Shown here: piece by piece, positions 8,820 through 22,329 of the stretch
Layout: each line of letters starts with the position of its first letter
Numbering within the stretch: position 1 is the first letter of the stretch
DNA from: Sisyra terminalis
Taxonomy: Eukaryota > Arthropoda > Insecta > Neuroptera > Sisyridae
Length of the DNA stretch: 64,000 nt
Assembly (NCBI GenBank): GCA_958496175.1
Contig: OY292277.1
Coordinates: 44,341,050-44,405,049 of the forward strand
Direction: 5' to 3'
Notes under the pieces: model-generated
Databases searched by the model: none
What the model was told of the DNA's origin: nothing
Seen by the model: only the letters and a program-made list of their open reading frames with translations
Program-made: the position numbers and the translations under genes

Positions 8820-11800
8820 TCTGTAACCCAATAAAACATCGTGGCTTTCCAGATTTCTCTTACTGGAAGATCTGGTACTACCATTTTCGATACAGAAGAA
8901 GTGGTTGATTTCGGGCCCCCGGTTTCGGTTGAACACCAATGTATTATATTATATATAGTATTAAAAAGAAATTACTGTACAAAAAAAATTATTATTGTAA
9001 AGACTAGGATCTATTACAGAGACCATTACATGCGCATGTAATAAATAGTTTTGACTGATTATTATTTGATCCTAGTCCTCTGAATATTTTTATCAAAAAA
9101 AAAAATATTTTTTGTATCCATGAAAATAGTCTTTCACATTTTGAGAGAAGTACGTACCCAAGATAAGAACCACGAATATAGGGGATAGATAAAATATACA
9201 AATTATTTCCTGCCCAGATATTAATACTACAATTACACGTAAATTTTCTTTATCCAACAATTTATATTTTCCTCTTTAAAACCAAACCCATACAAATCTA
9301 ATAGCGACCAAATCGAATCCAAATAAGCGTGGAACAAATCTAAGGCACAAATCAAATCAATGTTTATTTTAGATAGATTTTCCCGTCCCATAAATTGATT
9401 TTTTATATATACCTTTTTCATCAAAAACTTAAGCAAAGTTTATTAGTTTGAAATATTATGCTTAAACAAATTTGCTTTGAAACCCCAAAATCAATTTATC
9501 ACCGCAAACATTAAACTTAAACCGTATTTTATTAGAAAATGTTAAGGAATATTTGAAAGTTAAATTGAATTGACTAATTCTCTTATTGATTTCTAGATAC
9601 CCGTACGTAATTAATGTCACATACAAATTAAAGTTTTCATATTTCAATTCAATTCATTGTACATCTATTACTCAACATTAAGTTTTGAAAATCGATTAGC
9701 GGTAAGAATTAGGTAATCATTTAAAAGAAATCAAACAAATTATATCTGTTAGATATGATTGAAAATTGATTATTATATTAGGTAGGTACATTTTAAACTA
9801 TAAATAAACCAAAAATATTTTTGATAAAACTTAATATACAACGAAATCTAAATAGTACCGAAAAAAAATCTTTATCACACTTAGGTACGTTTTGATAAAG
9901 TATTGTAATTAAACATGAAATTTTTTCCGTGGTTATTTGCATTGATAAACAAACATTGGAAAGACGAACATTTTTGTTTGCTGATGTTCTAAATAAATAG
10001 TAACTAACTAGGTAGGTACTATACGATACGAACTCATTTGGTAATATTCACTTGTAGTTGGAGTTTGTGTAAGCTTTTACGTAAATCAACAAAGTACCTA
10101 CTTTTTACAAACATAAATACATAAAACATTAAAATTCAAGTGAAATACTGGAGTAGTTATCTTATCAACGGTCTTTCCTAATTATATTGGACTAAAGGGG
10201 GCATTTTCGTTTTATTAAATTATATGTTTGTACCTCTACGTCACTGTAACACGACACTGGGTTATCATTAATTATGAAGTTGAAAAAAGAAATTAAATTA
10301 CAGGTTATTTAGTTGAGCCAAATTATGTAAATATGAATATGAAAAATCTTAAGTTTAAGCAACAGTTGTCAATCAATATGTTCTAAATCCCAATGGAAAA
10401 TAAAATTTTATTTCTTTATTTGATCGCTAGAAATTCATAGGAATTGAAGTTTCCAATATTTTTTTTATATTTTTTCCCATTTTAGTTTCAAATCATCAAG
10501 GAACAGGTTGGAGGTTGGTATGGGATTCATCCCCTGAGGACTAATTTATGATTATGCAAAACATAATTGACACACTAAGAATGTTCATTCATTATAATCA
10601 ATCCTTGTCGGTTTTATAAGAAATTTTATAAAGATTATTCTCAGCAAAACAGTTAGAAATAGTTGCCAGAACTTTGATAAAGAAATTATAGTGAAATTAT
10701 GAAAAATCTAAGCACAATGAATTTCGATTCAGGGTTTAAAATTTGTTGGATAAAATAGGATAAGGATCAAGTTAAGTTCAAAAACCGTGTATCTTATAGA
10801 ATTTTAAGGATATTTCAGGATCTTACGGTGGTTTTAGTGGAAGTAGAGAAGTTAAGTGGGACTTAAACGATTGATTAATCACTACTACTTCAGTACTTTT
10901 CAAGTGTTGAAGAATTTTTCAATTATCACCAGTTCTTGAGGCAAAACAATCTTGAAAGGATAAAGCTTAAATGTGGTAGCAAAAATTAAACTTGGACTAA
11001 ATATTAACAGTTATAATATCAGGGTGCCATTTTCTCTAATTCGATGATTTTCCAGGCTATTTCAGAGAGAAGTAAAACATATTAAAAAATACGAGAAAAT
11101 CTTAAGATATATTGATTTTTCCATAAATTTCAGGAGATATTTTTCCAGGTAAAAAAAAAATTATATGCTTCCAGTTTTCCAGGGACATAGAGCTTTAGTG
11201 ATCACTGAATGGGATAGACTATCATTCACTACTCTAAAGATTTCCATATTTTCTGGATTCCATCAGTAACGGAATCGACTGAAATCTAGTCAATCGAAAA
11301 GCCTTGAAAATTACTAAAAAAGATGTATCTTTTTATAGCCCTTAATTAAATACATCTTATATTTGTTCAGTGGCTAAAAATACACTACTAGTAGCTACCA
11401 GGGAAACATTCACAACTCAACAATGACACAATTGACAAATAGCAAAAGTTGAAAACTAAATGAAATTGAAACGACAGTTAAAACCAATGACAACAATCAG
11501 TTACTTCTAATTAGAATCAATTATTATGACATATGGTGTTAACTTTAACGAATGTGCTCAAATGTCGCCAAGTATTATATAGTTGGCCTATGAACCAATT
11601 AAAAAGGCACAAACATTCATTGTTCTAATCCATTACGATTTTACTTCATCAAAAATAAGAAATTTGTTAAGGCTAAACCCTATTGATTTTCTATTAATTT
11701 CATCCCTAAAAATAAGTTTCATAAATTGAAAGAACAATAAAAGCTCTACATTCTCAAATTCCAGACTTTAATGGTTCTTCATTAATAGTAGAAAGAATAA

Positions 11801-12239
11801 AACATAAGTCCTGTAAGTTTAAAAACTATAAGATCCTAAACTTTCAAAATTGTAACGATGTACTATGCTACAATTTCATGGTATTTACACATTTTAATAT
11901 TAATGTGACATTCCACAGAAATAGATGATCGATTGCTCAAAATATATATATAACATTTAAAATTGTTTAGTTGACTATACTTTATGTACTTAATGGCTAT
12001 TTCTGTGTACTAAAATAATGGTAATATAACAAAACAGAAATTTCCAGAATTACGATGTTGAGATTAATTTCACTTGCATTTTATTCGATTTATCGATCTT
12101 TATTGTGTTGCTGTTTTATGAATTTGTGTTTTGTTTTGTCATGTTCTGTTTTGTCCATATATTTTATATATACTTTTGCCTCTAATTTGCTTAAATATGT
12201 TTAGAACTGCGGTCGAGAATTAAAAGAGTAATGAAAACT
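8820..12239. other. Long AT-rich stretch with no recognised gene
   Basis: Only short chance frames with AT-driven composition are present. I see no terminal repeats, tandem arrays or splice-site-framed coding segments. If aPKC continues past 13.5 kb this is intronic; otherwise intergenic. Confidence 0.4.
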
Positions 12240-12247
12240 CTCTAGGT

Positions 12248-12450
12248 CAGTATGTCTTAACCTGGGGTGTCCGCACTTCTGGGGGTGTGAAAAAAACCCT
12301 TAATAATATAAACTAGGAAAAATTTTGTAATGAATTTCGCAAAAAATATATTTTTGTAAACTAAAAAACTAAACGCATTTTTCAATGGGATGCGGAGACC
12401 TATTTTCAGAATCAAAGAGTTTCGGGTCATTTAAAGGTTAAGAAACACTG
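12248..12450. mobile_element. Short hAT-type MITE
   Basis: A 203-bp element with inverted ends CAGTATGTCTTAACCT and, on the other strand, CAGTGTTTCTTAACCT. Flanks ctctaggt (12240-12247) and ctctatgc (12451-12458) match at 6 of 8 positions, an aged 8-bp duplication. No coding capacity. A fragment of the same family lies at about 63275-63337. Confidence 0.7.
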
Positions 12451-13499
12451 CTCTATGCTTATATGTACATTCGGCGTTATATATATATTTCATTGCTATA
12501 TTTTCCAGGTATTTATTCTCTTGGAGTGAATTTTGACGCAATTTTTTACCTTTAAATTGAAATATTTTGCTTAGGAGTTCCCAAATTTTGATGATTTTGG
12601 AATTGATCAGTGTGGAATATTTCAAAGAATAGATCGCTGTTTTCAAAAAAAAAATTATCGAGACAAAAAAAGCTATCAGGAGTTGATTGCAATCACCTCT
12701 AAATCTTTCCATTTACTTATACTGTAATTACAGTTATTATAAATACAGTTATGCAACTATACGATTTTTTTACTCCATTAATTAGCTCCCAATAGACTTG
12801 GAATTTCAGAGACATGGTTCAAAGACTCGACTACCTAGAGTATTAACTTTAATTTTTTTTCTCAGTACTTATGATTTCCGCCTAAACACCCTTAAAAATG
12901 GCTTCCAGAAGCCTAAAATCCGATAATATTCTCAATCATAATTGTGTGGTTGAGCAATTTGGGATTTAATGATTAACACTAAAAAAAGATTAGCCAGACA
13001 TTTATAATCCAATTTTGACTTTGTAATGACCCAAGAGCCGCATGTGGCTTCTCTAATAGGTAAAAAATATTTGTTGAATTTTAACTTTACAAAGAATTTT
13101 AATTTTAAAGAATCAAGCAAATCTTTTACCCAAGGCACTAGGTGGGACATCTAAGATTTTTTCAGTAGAAAATTTTGGTTTTCGCAGGAAAAATTTAGGT
13201 CCCTTTTGTTTTACCAAAGATAATTACATATATGACCGTCAACTACTACTGATATATTATTGGAGATGCACTTTTCTAATAAATTTTGATACACTTAGTA
13301 ATTAGTTTTTTTTCTTCAGTAAGTGGTCCATAAAAAAAGGAAATCAAAAGAGAAAAATTTTGACCAAATTTTCATAAAAAATCATTAACAAATCAAAGCC
13401 AAGGTCTGTTAACTATTTGTTTACATAAAACAGGCAAAAAAAGCGATAATTCCCGGCTAATTTTCAATTACATTCGTAATGATTTTTCCAACCACTTAC

Positions 13500-13620
13500 C
13501 CACTCTTTGCGCCGATTGTTTAATGCTAATCATTCCATTCAACAGAAATTTCGGTGGTCCAAATAGACAAAAGCATCGTGGCATTAACACTTCCATCCCA
13601 CCACCGGAATCCATTTTCAT
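13500..13620 (-). CDS. Candidate alternative first coding exon (possibly aPKC)
   Basis: On the minus strand an ATG at 13620 opens 40 codons (MKMDSGGGMEVLMPRC at the start, SIKQSAQRV at the end) plus one base, then a strong splice donor G|GTAAGT (13494-13499). The exon therefore ends in phase 1, the same phase as aPKC exon 2 (28439-28559), and lies downstream of it on the same strand. It could replace the PB1-coding exons in a shorter isoform. The peptide matches nothing I know and no downstream exon was found, so the link to aPKC is inference. Confidence 0.3.
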
Positions 13621-13654
13621 CCAAGCACAAATTTTCCTTACAAATATCACTATT

Positions 13655-15240
13655 GCGATTAATTACACTTAACGTCTATTATTTTCTATTGTTATTCCGT
13701 ATTTTCAAACGAGCCCCATTTCCATATTCTAGTTGCCACATAAATATCGCGTCTGTATTTCATTTATCAATTTATTTCAACCACCTGAACATGGGAAATA
13801 TTAATTAAAACCCAGCGACATTATCGCCTCACACTCTATGATTTCGTAACATGTAAATAGTTGGAATTTATCTTTTTTTTTTTGTCAAATGTAGATAAAT
13901 TTTTATGAAATAGTGTAAAAGTGATGAACAAGGAAAATCAATAGAATTGTCCGTTAATATAAATTGACTAGTTGCAAAATTGGTCGCAATATAAGCAATT
14001 TGTGTTTGTTCAAGTCTAAGGTTTAGGCTGGAAATTTGATTCAATTAGCATTTGGATTTTGGGTGCTAAGTGATTGATGATTTATTGGGAAAACAAATTT
14101 TATCATTTAGCGCCTAATGAAATTACGATTCGAGCTGAATTCAGAAAATATCCTCTGTCTGGTATATTTCACTGCGCTTTTGGCAATGGTTCAAGTAAAG
14201 TTCACGGGCTTTTCGTCCAAAAAAGCTCTGTCCTAGTTTTTCATTTGATAGAACGTATGACCAATTTTATTTAATCTTGAAACAACATATTAAAATTTCA
14301 TATGTTTGGCTTTGTTCAACAAACGTGTCGTCGCCTTGCTTCGGTCGAAAAACCTTTATCGTCCACCACTAACACAAATAAACTCACAAACTCATAATTT
14401 ACCGAAAACCACCGAAAAAAATCGCTAACACAACTTCGTTAGATTACACTAAATTGCATGTGCACTATTAATGTTTCCAGAGCGTGAAAATCCCAAGTGC
14501 TGGTCGCTTATCAGAAAATTACAAGTTTTTCGAAAGATTTCATCGCAAGAAATGACTTAACACTGAAAATAGAAGCAATTTTGTCGTGGAACGTTTGATT
14601 GTCACACACCTACGCTAAATAAAGTCATATAGTAAGCCGAGAGTGGCAGGGAGAAGTGAGAAAAAGATAAAATATTATCACATTTGATTAGTGGTGTAGG
14701 TATATTATGAAAGAGCACGAATTATTTTCAATGCACACAAAATGAAAATACGACGACAAATATTGAATTATCCAAGTTTCATATTTCAAGCAACGATATT
14801 ATGATACTGCATTACAAAGTTTCCAACACTCTAAACATGATGCCGGTTTTGAATATTTCACGATTATGACACGACCTAACCAAAGCCAGAATGAAGAGGG
14901 GAATAAATGGACAAATGATGACCATAGAGGACTACAAAACCAGCGAATCGGCTTTAAAAGAATGTCAAAGAGTCGTGGAATTTGAAAATGACATAAGTCA
15001 ATTGCAAGAAAATCCCACGAGATAATATCTGTATTTATAAGTAGGGCAAGGAAAATCAATTTTTCATTCAATCAATTTTGATTAATTATTAGTTTCTGCA
15101 AAAGCAGATTGATAACACATATTCTACTAGTGGCTCTAATAGGCAGTCCTTTCTTCAAAAACAAGAAAAAAAATGTGTTTTTCCTCAAGTAAAAAATATT
15201 TTTGTAAAAATTTATCAATTACCAGTGATCAGAGTTATCA
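13655..15240. other. Non-coding stretch, locally less AT-rich
   Basis: No recognised gene. The part at about 14320-14650 is less AT-rich, with CpG-containing words (GTCGTCGCC, TTATCGTCC), and lies upstream of the candidate minus-strand exon at 13.5 kb. It could hold a promoter or untranslated exon, but no core promoter element is convincing. Confidence 0.2.
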
Positions 15241-15279
15241 GAAAAAAGTATCATCATTATTATAAAGTAACTTAGTTAC

Positions 15280-15700
15280 TTTTAAAGTATCTAAATCCAA
15301 TATCTTAGTTTCTTTTTAAAAGAGACATTTATACAATTATAAATATACTAGTAGTTGCCTTTTGTATTCGCAACTAAAGATTTTATCTCAATAAAATAAT
15401 GTAGTTAATCAACAATTGAAATTGTCAAATTTGTTGTTATGTCAATTCGACAATAAAATCTTCCATACTAACTTTTCTTCGGTATTTAGAACAATTAGAA
15501 AACCAATTATTGTTATTGAAAATAAATAAAATATTCGAATTTAATTCCACGCAATTTGGAAAGTGTTTTCCTTATACAATAAAGATATATAATAAGAAAA
15601 AGTTTTTGAAAACTCCTCCTCCAAAAGAGTGAATGACGGTAGCAAAGTTTGTAAGGGATAACGTTTAATAAACAATCGAAATTTCAAATTTAATAATCAA
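15280..15700 (+). repeat. Interspersed repeat shared with the Helitron-like element at 48 kb
   Basis: This block (for example CCATACTAACTTTTCTTCGG, then GTTATTGAAAATAAATAAAA and GAGTGAATGACGGTAGCAAA) recurs with substitutions and indels at about 48255-48560, and its last part again at about 47880-47960. The copies share order and orientation, so they descend from one mobile sequence. No protein is encoded. Confidence 0.65.
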
Positions 15701-15944
15701 AGTCCGTTTTACCCCTACCAACGTTTTGAATGCGTAAGTGGGGATAATAGAGCGCATGCGTATGGCCTATTCTGCACGGACGCACGACAAGATAGCCAAT
15801 TTATGTATAAGATATATATAAGAAAATCTAAATTATAGATTTGAATTAATTAAAATAAAAATTAGAGTAGGGTCCATTTTTGTTATGAATTTTGTTAGTA
15901 TGTATTCCACACGTTAAGTGCGAAACAATGCAAACAATCCTCTA

Positions 15945-16935
15945 CTTTCAACTGATGATATGAAATAACATCGTAAAAGCCAAAAACGAGAAAATGCCAG
16001 ATATAAATATGCAAATCAGGAATTTAAAACCAGTTTCAGGAATTTATTATTTGTTGTCAATTGTAATCACATTAACACCTCTTTCCGATTTCAACCTTCT
16101 ACTATGTTATTTCATACATCCCGTTGAAACCACTTAAATTCCTTACAATTTCACACCAGCTTGGAATTAAGCCGGTTTCGGTCATAATATTGAACATTAT
16201 GGACCACAGATTGTAAAATTGAACGTATATTTCTATTTGTCTAAATTTTATCGTACGATTCGAGAACAGGTTTATCGATTTCGATAATATTTTGTTTACA
16301 GATACATCATAGTGTTTCGCCCAAAAAAAAAAACAGAATATAGAAGGTCACAAACAAGTATAATCTAAATAGTTGTACCAATATTTTATTCTGATTTCAT
16401 CAATGGTTCTAATTTAAAGAAAGCATTAATGATTGGATAGAAACTTTATAATCAAGTTCATTAGTTCATTAATTCTTCTTCAGAAGAAAAGGGAAAAGGT
16501 TACCTATTTATGCTTAATTATTAATAAAAAAGTAGCATTCTGAAGAAGGCCGATTAAACGTTTACCCATAATTGGATATAAATTAGACCCTTTTATTAAG
16601 TATCTATGTTTTGAAATCAGAGGTGGCCAATCCAAATGATATTGCGGACCACTTCGGAAATGTATTATAACTTCGTGGGCCACTTTTGAAGTTATATCTC
16701 AAATTTTCCATACTAAATTTAGATACACTGTAAACATTTTTAATATACTGGTTTTCACCACTTTAGTCATTATAAAATGTATACATTTTATAAAAGTCTG
16801 ATGCATATCGCGGATCGAAAAAAATGGTAAGGTTACCTTTTGAGATCCACGGGTTGGCCACCTCTGACAACCTCTGATTTAAATAAACAATGAATAATCT
16901 ATCGTTTATGTACCTATATAAAATTATTATATGAT
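15945..16935 (+). repeat. About 1-kb interspersed repeat, copy 1 (second copy at 53.7 kb)
   Basis: The segment matches 53685-54716 along its whole length: GGAATTTATTATTTGTTGTC near the start, TTTCACACCAGCTTG in the middle and AATGAATAATCTATCGTTTA near the end. It carries a palindrome, GGTCATAAT...ATTATGGACC (about 16178-16204), next to GTTTC, which on the minus strand reads hairpin then GAAAC, as in the hammerhead-like families but without a clear CTGANGA. A hAT-like MITE is embedded at about 16620-16868. No ORF. Confidence 0.65.
16620..16868. mobile_element. Aged hAT-like MITE within the 1-kb repeat
   Basis: The ends CAGAGGTGGCCAATCC and GGTTGGCCACCTCTG are inverted repeats of hAT form. The counterpart in the other copy starts CAGGGGTGACCAACCC at about 54425. 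No clean 8-bp duplication is visible. It probably spread as part of the larger repeat. Confidence 0.5.
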
Positions 16936-16939
16936 CTAG

Positions 16940-18460
16940 ATATTTTCCCAAAATATCTTTGAAAGCTCTACCAGTGGTTCCAAATGGAGTAATATAATTC
17001 CCAGTAGATATAAGAATTTTCTAAACGAGGGGCAATGGCTCCTTTAGGCAATACAAGCAAATGGAAGGTAGGAACATTGAGAGTAATAATTTTTTTGTCA
17101 GAAATACGAATAATAACGTAAATTAGCGTTGATTCTTTTATTCATTCTATCAAATCTCCTTTACAGTTTTGGTCAATATATTGACAAATTTAGTGGCCAA
17201 TACGTATGGCCAAAAAGTACAAGGAGATTTTGCCCCAAGTACTAGAAAGTTGATCAAACATTTAAGTAGTATTGGTTTTTTCTACACACCTGAAAAAGTT
17301 TTATTCGGGGCGAGTGTATAATAATGGCCGCCCTATTATCCTGTAGCTGTATTTTAGATTATTAGCCAACATTGGTCGAAATCATCAGGTTAATTTTCCT
17401 GAAGTATCATACTTATATTCCCAAGGATATGATGATATGATTTTCATAAAGGTATATCACAGACACAACAAGTAGGCAAGTTAGGCAACAATGCCACTCA
17501 ACAATACAGTTATATAACGTGGAAAATCCTCGGGTTTTATGGGGGAAAATACGTATTATACATGAAATCAGGGAGGGATGAAATCGCGTAATATGGAAAC
17601 GCGTTATAAGAGAACTGTTATAAGAGGGAATGGGTGTAAATGATGTAATGATATAATTATAAAAATTGATATTCTAATGGCATTCTAAATATTTATTTTG
17701 GCAAACTTACACAAAAACTCATCCAAAATTAGCCGAAAACTTACTAGTTACCATTAAAATTTATTACTAATACGATATTTATATTAACCTATCAAACTCT
17801 AGAAAATTTGTTTTGCTGAAAATTAAGAACTTAAATTAAAACTTTTCAATAAGCTTCAACAGCTATAGAGATTAAACATGAAAATGACAACAATAATTAA
17901 AAAATATACAATACGTTTCACAAATTTGAGACGAATTTAATAAGTGAAATCAAAGTTTATTTTAAAAAAAGCGCCCGTAACTTTGCAATTGATCAAATTA
18001 AATCCGAAAGAAAAAGCTGGCTAAAACTTTAGACGAACGAAAAGTTTTCCCTTGAAATTATCGACCTGGAAAATATGTCAAGAGGTAGTTTTTGAGGCAT
18101 AAACTTCAAGAAAAATAGACTCAACGTTACGGATAAGAAAAAAATATGCTTTAAAATAAGATGCAGAATTCATAATATGTGTATGACTTCCATTTGCCAT
18201 CTTTTGAAAATATTACGATGAGAAATATATTCTCTGGAGAATGAATAAATATACAGATAGATGCTTGCCAGGAGCAAAAATTCTGGTTTCTTGGGGAGTG
18301 ATTATTTTCCTCCTCGCCGTATATAGGTAAGAAGCGTAGGTAAATATGGTATTCACAAGATCGGTTAGGAAAATTGTTTTTAAGCTGAACTTGATTGGTG
18401 ATATGATCGAAAGAAACTATTTTCTATTCAATATTTTTTAAGAATTTTCGTTTTCATTAA
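16940..18460. other. AT-rich stretch with no recognised gene
   Basis: No coding exon, terminal repeat or tandem array could be supported here. Confidence 0.4.
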
Positions 18461-18592
18461 TTGTGTGAAAAAAGTCAGTGGCGTGCACAGAGATTTTAGG
18501 CAGAGTAGGCAGAAATTTTTAAACACTACTTTAATATAATGAAAAATGCTGCATGTTGGTTTTAGTTCGTCGTTATGATGAGTAAATAAATG

Positions 18593-19567
18593 CTATACCT
18601 ATTAGCCATCAAAATTTTAAAGTGTGAATTTTCTGATTTTTTTTTGCCAATCGATGGGAAATCGTTCGTAAAGGTATGTGAAAGAAACCGTTTCGATTGT
18701 GATAAAATAGTTTAACGGTAATAAATTAATTAATTAACTTGTCACTGATATAGTAAAATGCTAAGAAAATATGGTTCAAAGCCACATCCAATAACAAAAA
18801 TGCAGGAAAATTTAGGAAACAATTGGTTAAATATAAAACTAAAAAAAAAAGTTAAAGAAAACTAAACAGAACCTCCTCCCTTCAAAAAAAAAAAAAAAAT
18901 GGAAAAAAGGCAATTATGATATTAATTTTTTTCCTCAAATTATATTTTCACAAAATTTTACAAAATAATAAAAATCGAAACATAATTAAACAGGCTTTTC
19001 TCCCAATTTTTTTCATCGTTTATGAAAATCAAATTTTCACACAAAAAATTTTTGAAAAAATATATATACGAAGTAGAACATCAAGTGTTTTTTGAAATTC
19101 GAAAAATATTTTGTACACTTTCTAGTTCAGCCAACTTTTCCAAATTAGTAAAAATCAATACAATATTGAATAGGCTTTTCACACATTAATTTTCATCGTT
19201 TGTGAAAATCAAGTTTTGTCACAAATTTTTTTTGAAAATATATATACGAAGTAGAACATTCAATGTTTTTTGAAATTCGGAAAATATTTTTCTTTGACTT
19301 TTTTTAGTTTTAGTTTTAATCAACCGTTTCCTAAATTTTTCCGCATTTTTGTTATTGTATGTTGCTTTAAACCTTATTTTCTTAACACTTTACTATAGCA
19401 ATGACTAATAAATTAATTTATCTTATGTATTTAATTACCGGAAAATAATTATGTCACAAACGAAACAGTTTCTTTCACAAACCTCTACGAACGATTTCCC
19501 ATCGATTGGCGCCAAAAAAAATTCGGAAAATTCACACTTTAAAATTTTGTTGGTTAATCGGTATAGG
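18593..19567. repeat. Large internal inverted repeat inside the hAT element
   Basis: Arms of about 245 bp are inverted copies: the left reads CTATACC...AAAATTTTAAAGTGTGAA and CCAATCGATGGGAAATCG, the right gives the complementary words in reverse order. Several percent divergence separates the arms. Between them are poly-A tracts and a 180-bp tandem duplication. It may be a separate foldback element that inserted in the hAT element. Confidence 0.65.
18940..19290 (+). repeat. Two-copy tandem duplication, unit about 180 bp
   Basis: The phrases AGGCTTTTC, TCATCGTTT and TATATATACGAAGTAGAACA occur twice with an offset of about 180 bp (for example 18992 and 19172). The copies differ by scattered changes. 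No coding content. Confidence 0.65.
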
Positions 19568-20269
19568 GTAAATAATGATGTTGATATTTTTAACCACAAA
19601 TATCCAAAGATAGACTCATTTTGTTAACTTTATTAAAGAAATACAATATAATCGTCAGGATTAAATAATACAGATAATAGATAATACATTCTTAAAATTT
19701 ATTAGAATTAAATAATAACAATGTACGTAGATTACTGATCGGTAAATCGATTATTGAAATCAATTAAATTCAAATTTGTAATTGCAGCGATAATGAATAA
19801 GAAACGATGCTACTTCGGTTATTATCTTAATTTGTCGTGTTGTAAAAAGACAGTGTCTTTCTATGAAGTTGTGTGCGTGTGCATGTGTAGAATTGTATAT
19901 TTGTATTATTGTTTTTATACAAACTCACACACTGACACACATATGGCTATTAATACACATATATAAATATTTAGGCACGAATAGTTTGTGTCTTTCCCGC
20001 TGCTGGACTCAGCAGCGCTAGTGTATCGCAATGCCAATATTACCAGTCGCTTACTTGAAATTGAACGAACGAATGAGCTGGCATAATCTGTATACTGTAT
20101 AGATGATATCCGTTAAGATTTTTTCTTTATTGATATTTGATAGTACTCGTGAATAAAATAAAATTAAATATCAGAACAAAATTGTAAATATTTATCTGAA
20201 TTATGTAAGGTAGGCACTAGGCAATGTCTTTTTGTCTATATGTAATGCACGCCACTGAAAAAAGTGTAT

Positions 20270-21595
20270 TGTTTTCTCAGGAAAAACCACGCACAAAAGC
20301 GCCAATTTTCCTTGATTTTCCTTAAATATTTGACATTTTTCTCGACTGTGTCACAATATACGTTTGTTCTACATTTTCCGGGTGAAATAGAACCACACAC
20401 AACACACCTATTCTGTCGGTTACTTAATCTCTATTTGTGTTTCAAATGCAATAAATTTGAATTATTTTCACAAGGTAATGATGTGCGTTGAAATCCTTTA
20501 TCTAAATTGCTTCCAAAAATAAATAGAGACATACTACACTTAGGCTTCATTATATCAGAGCCAAATAAATATTGAATGTTGAAGCGACAACACGACAAAG
20601 ACAATGTCAAAAGGGAAACCGCGTTTTGCACCGTGAAAACGGAAATGGGGAAATAATTTCGTGAATAGAAACCTCACCCTTTGATCGTGTCTCTACTGCT
20701 TCCTTGTGTTTCATCAACGAGAAAAAGATAATTAGGGTTATTCTTCCTTAAACTTTAATTGACCGGATCGAAACGACCGAAAGCCTCAATTAATCGACTC
20801 TCGAAATTTTCGGTACAGTTTAAAAGGGGACACGAACGACCGGAAAATGTTATTAATAAGTCCACAAAAAAATCAAACAAACAACGTATAAAAATTCAGG
20901 GTTTCAAGCATTTTCACACAATGATTAATTAATGTTCTTAATCGCATTAGAACGTAGGCGATAAATTCATTTATTACAAACCGTAAATAAATATGCTGCA
21001 TAGAGCTAATATTTTAGTTGATAATTCTTCCTGTTTACAATATTTTGATTTACGGGTTTATTATTGGTTTTACGAGAAGCCAAAGCATGAATAATGAAAC
21101 AAGGGTGAAGTAATATTTCCGGAGCACAAAAATTACAGTGATTAGATTTAAGTGTCAAATAAATTATGTGAGTACAAATTATAATTTATTCACATTTTAG
21201 ACATTAATTTGATTGGAAAAACTTTTTGAAGTAGCATTTAATAAACAGTAATATTTTTCAAGGAAACAAAGCTATTACTAATCAGTCGACTGTAGGGGAA
21301 AAGATGTTAAGCTCAAAACATTTTTAAGGTGAATTTCAGGTTCATTAAACACAATTTTAGGGGTTTAAGGGTATAAATTGACTATACTTGACAAGTTCAA
21401 TATAACTTAATAAGTAAACCACTTAGTAAAAGAGTTAGCATATATCACTAAGTAACTTATGAGTAATAACTTACTAATAAGTGTACCAAAAATCCAAGAT
21501 ACATAAAGGGGTTGGCTTTAACCTTATAGACGGATCCTATTGAAAATATGGACATGTGATGAATGGGTTTGGGATGTTTGCCTAAATTAATGAGA
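20270..21595. other. Stretch with no recognised gene
   Basis: Chance frames only. The part at about 20640-20840 is less AT-rich and rich in CG-containing words (ACCGGATCGAAACGACCG), which can mark a regulatory element, but nothing specific is identifiable. Confidence 0.3.
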
Positions 21596-22083
21596 AAAAA
21601 ATGCCTGTTAAATATCTGGGCATACTTCTGGACTCGAAATTAACCTGGCAAAGCCACATTTCAAGTAAAATCAGTGAAACTAACACTCGACTCATCCAAC
21701 TATACCCACTTATCAACAGAAGGTCTCATCTAAGTATGGAATGTTCAATGATGATATACAAATCAGTCATTAGACCACTTCTCACATACTCTCGGGCTGT
21801 CTGGCTTCCATCCTCAAAAAAAAATCTCAATGATCTACAGATGTTCCAAAATAGAGTCTTGAGAATCATCACTAAAGCTCCATGGTATGTGAGAAACAAC
21901 GAAATTAATCACGAAAGGAACGTCCCAAACATAAAAGACTTTCTAATCCAACTCACATGAAATTTTCTTGACGGTCTAGAAAATTGTCCTAGTTCAGTAG
22001 GACTAGGCTTGGGGGAAACTATAAATCAAAAAAGGCTGAAGCGGAAACTTCCTCAAGAGCTCCAAAAAATAGCAATTGCTTGA
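21595..22083 (+). pseudogene. 3' fragment of a jockey-type non-LTR retrotransposon
   Basis: A 119-residue frame (21601-21960) starts within the conserved VKYLGILLDSKLTW block that follows the reverse transcriptase core in jockey-clade elements. It continues with SVIRPLLTYSRAVW and LQMFQNRVLRIITKAPWYVR, all typical of that region. A TGA at 21958-21960 breaks it, and the same frame then runs on to 22083 (KRKLPQELQKIAIA). The catalytic core is missing, as expected from 5' truncation at insertion. Confidence 0.85.
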
Positions 22084-22329
22084 CCACAAGATCAAGAACA
22101 ATCAACAAATAAAAAAAATTAAAAAGACAGAGGAATGAAGTTCGACTCCTCCAGCTACTTAAACACCGTTAAAGATCAATTACTTGCTATCACCACCATG
22201 AAATAGCGACACATTGCTGAACTGGTGCAAACTACATAAAAGTCCACAAAAAAAAAATCATTGAAAACCTTTTCTATGAGAAAAATAAAAGATTTTATTA
22301 ATCTCGCTACTATTGATAAAATGCACTAA

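Larger units (their letters stand above)
18476..20257. mobile_element. 1.8-kb non-autonomous hAT element with exact TSD
   Basis: The ends are CAGTGGCGTGCA and its inverse TGCACGCCACTG, flanked by an exact 8-bp duplication aaaaaagt (18468-18475 and 20258-20265). TIR form and TSD length indicate hAT. No transposase frame is present. Inside lies a second inverted repeat (arms about 18593-18835 and 19320-19567) surrounding a tandem duplication. The region 19750-19970 holds only chance frames with CA-rich simple sequence. Confidence 0.85.

Noticed and set aside
16520..16565. Hammerhead-like CTGAAGAAGGCCGATTAAACG
   Set aside because: No stem II can form between the core block and AAACG; kept only the separate palindrome in this repeat as a weak signal.
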